Source: Planctomycetes bacterium RIFOXYC2_FULL_41_27 (GTDB lineage Bacteria > Planctomycetota > Brocadiia > Brocadiales > Brocadiaceae). From it: 5,547 bases of DNA. The number at the start of each line of letters is the position of its first letter. Within the stretch, counting starts at the first letter, position 1. The notes below the pieces were generated by a model that was given only the letters and a program-made list of their open reading frames with translations, searched no databases and was not told the origin of the DNA. The stretch spans positions 1-5,547 of the forward strand of contig MHZD01000025.1 in the NCBI GenBank assembly GCA_001828645.1, in the 5' to 3' direction. Position numbers and translations under genes: made by a program. Shown here one piece after another: positions 4,673 through 5,547 of this stretch.

Positions 4673-5547
4673 ATGGATACGTTTTTAATAAATTCTAAAG
4701 TATTAGAACGAAAAGTAAAAATCTCGAATTCCAATGGGATGCATGCCCGGCCTGCCACCAAATTTGCTGAAATTGCCAATAAATATAGTTCGGAAATTCA
4801 CGTAAGAACAAAGAACAAAGAGGTCGAGGGTAAAAGTGTTATCGATCTCTTAACACTCGGGGCAGAAAATGGCACAGAAATAGTAATCTATGCAAAGGGG
4901 ATTGATGCAGTAGAGGCGCTGGATGCCCTGGAAGGGTTGGTGAAAAGTAAGTTTGAAGAAGAATTTATGGAAAGCAGAAAGGGGATCGCAGTCTCTCCAG
5001 GTGTAGTTATCCGTGAGGCCTTTTTGTTTGAAAGTGAAGGGTACCGCATCCCGCGCCATATTATAAGAAAAGAAGACGTCGAAGGTGAAGTTTTTAGGCT
5101 TGAAAAAGCCATTGAAGATTCAAAAAAAGAAATTGACGATTTAGAGAAGAAGGTATCCGAAGATTTAGGTTCTGAAATCGGCTCAATCTTTGGCACCCAC
5201 AGAATGATTTTACAGGATGCGCGTCTGAAAAATGAAGTTATTGAAAAAATAAAGAAGGTCAATTTTACGCCAGAATTTGCGGTATCTCTGGCGTTGCGTG
5301 TTTACATCAGAAAATTTCAGGATGTTACCGATACTTACCTGGCGGAAAGAGTAAGTGATATCTTTGATGTTGAAAGAAGGCTTTTAAGGAATTTATTGGG
5401 TGAAAAAAGGGAAGAGCTTAAAAACCTTGCCCAGGAAGTGGTGTTGGTGGCGCACGATCTTACCCCGTCGCAAACGGCCTCACTCGATACTGAAAAAGTT
5501 AAAGGATTTGCTACCGATGTAGGTGGAAGGACATCGCATACTGCCAT
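4673..5547 (+). CDS. ptsI: HPr-Enzyme I fusion phosphotransferase (PEP--protein phosphotransferase), 3' truncated
   Basis: The frame is open from ATG 4673 to the window end, with a TAG in frame at 4664-4666, so this ATG is the only sensible start; the Shine-Dalgarno sequence is weak. Residues about 12-98 are a complete HPr domain: GMHARPATKF (22-31) with phospho-acceptor H24, and GKSVIDLLTLGA (53-64) with S55 at the place of regulatory Ser46. From about residue 101 the Enzyme I N-terminal part begins (RKGIAVSPGVV, 102-112). The helical HPr-binding region (about 130-245) includes IFGTHRMILQDARL. The phosphohistidine domain resumes with VLVAHDLTPSQTASL (257-271) and GGRTSHTA (284-291), where H289 is the Enzyme I phospho-histidine. 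H289 is 191 residues from M99, matching E. coli spacing. The PEP-binding C-terminal barrel lies beyond the window. It should phosphorylate its own HPr domain and then the EIIA encoded upstream. An internal start at M99 (4967) is possible. Confidence 0.92.
   Translation, partial: MDTFLINSKVLERKVKISNSNGMHARPATKFAEIANKYSSEIHVRTKNKEVEGKSVIDLLTLGAENGTEIVIYAKGIDAVEALDALEGLVKSKFEEEFMESRKGIAVSPGVVIREAFLFESEGYRIPRHIIRKEDVEGEVFRLEKAIEDSKKEIDDLEKKVSEDLGSEIGSIFGTHRMILQDARLKNEVIEKIKKVNFTPEFAVSLALRVYIRKFQDVTDTYLAERVSDIFDVERRLLRNLLGEKREELKNLAQEVVLVAHDLTPSQTASLDTEKVKGFATDVGGRTSHTA

Noticed and set aside
4888..5262. Minus-strand open frame (124 codons) opposite the HPr-Enzyme I gene
   Set aside because: The translation is serine- and phenylalanine-rich low-complexity sequence, the mirror of Lys/Glu-rich Enzyme I helices; the plus strand is clearly coding.

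Overview
The window is an AT-leaning bacterial chromosome segment with six protein-coding genes, all on the + strand; the first and last run off the ends. Gene content is a Gram-negative housekeeping and regulatory set: a B12-type radical SAM protein, a folate enzyme, an LPS-export permease, a ComF phosphoribosyltransferase-like protein, a ribosome hibernation factor and parts of a phosphotransferase (PTS) relay. The LptF/LptG permease implies an LPS-bearing outer membrane. The gene set, the codon style and the G/C-run palindromic intergenic element resemble anammox-type Planctomycetes (Brocadiales such as Kuenenia or Brocadia). That placement is an inference from general familiarity, not a search.

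Region 1 (1-1059) is the C-terminal part of a TIGR03960-like radical SAM protein. Region 2 (1060-1264) is a 205-base gap, mostly filled by a nested inverted-repeat element with several C-run/G-run hairpins. Region 3 (1265-3535) is a tight cluster: folK overlaps the LptF/LptG permease by 16 bases, and comF follows the permease after one base, so the three are probably one transcript. Region 4 (3536-3635) is an AT-rich gap with a plausible sigma70-type promoter and a strong ribosome binding site for a TTG-started hpf gene. Region 5 (3636-4499) is hpf followed by a ptsN-like EIIA gene, with a 10-codon mini-ORF bridging the two. Region 6 (4500-4672) is a 173-base gap with no gene. Region 7 (4673-5547) is the start of a gene in which a complete HPr domain is joined in frame to Enzyme I, cut by the window end just after the Enzyme I active-site histidine.

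The last three genes suggest a regulatory PTS: PEP to Enzyme I, to the HPr domain of the same polypeptide, to the stand-alone EIIA. No sugar permease is seen. The hpf-ptsN adjacency recalls the rpoN-hpf-ptsN-rapZ-npr locus of proteobacteria, but rpoN and rapZ are absent here. I see no convincing wholly new system. The items most worth a second look are the HPr-Enzyme I fusion, the nested palindromic element that creates a false N-terminal extension of folK, and the mini-ORF between hpf and ptsN.
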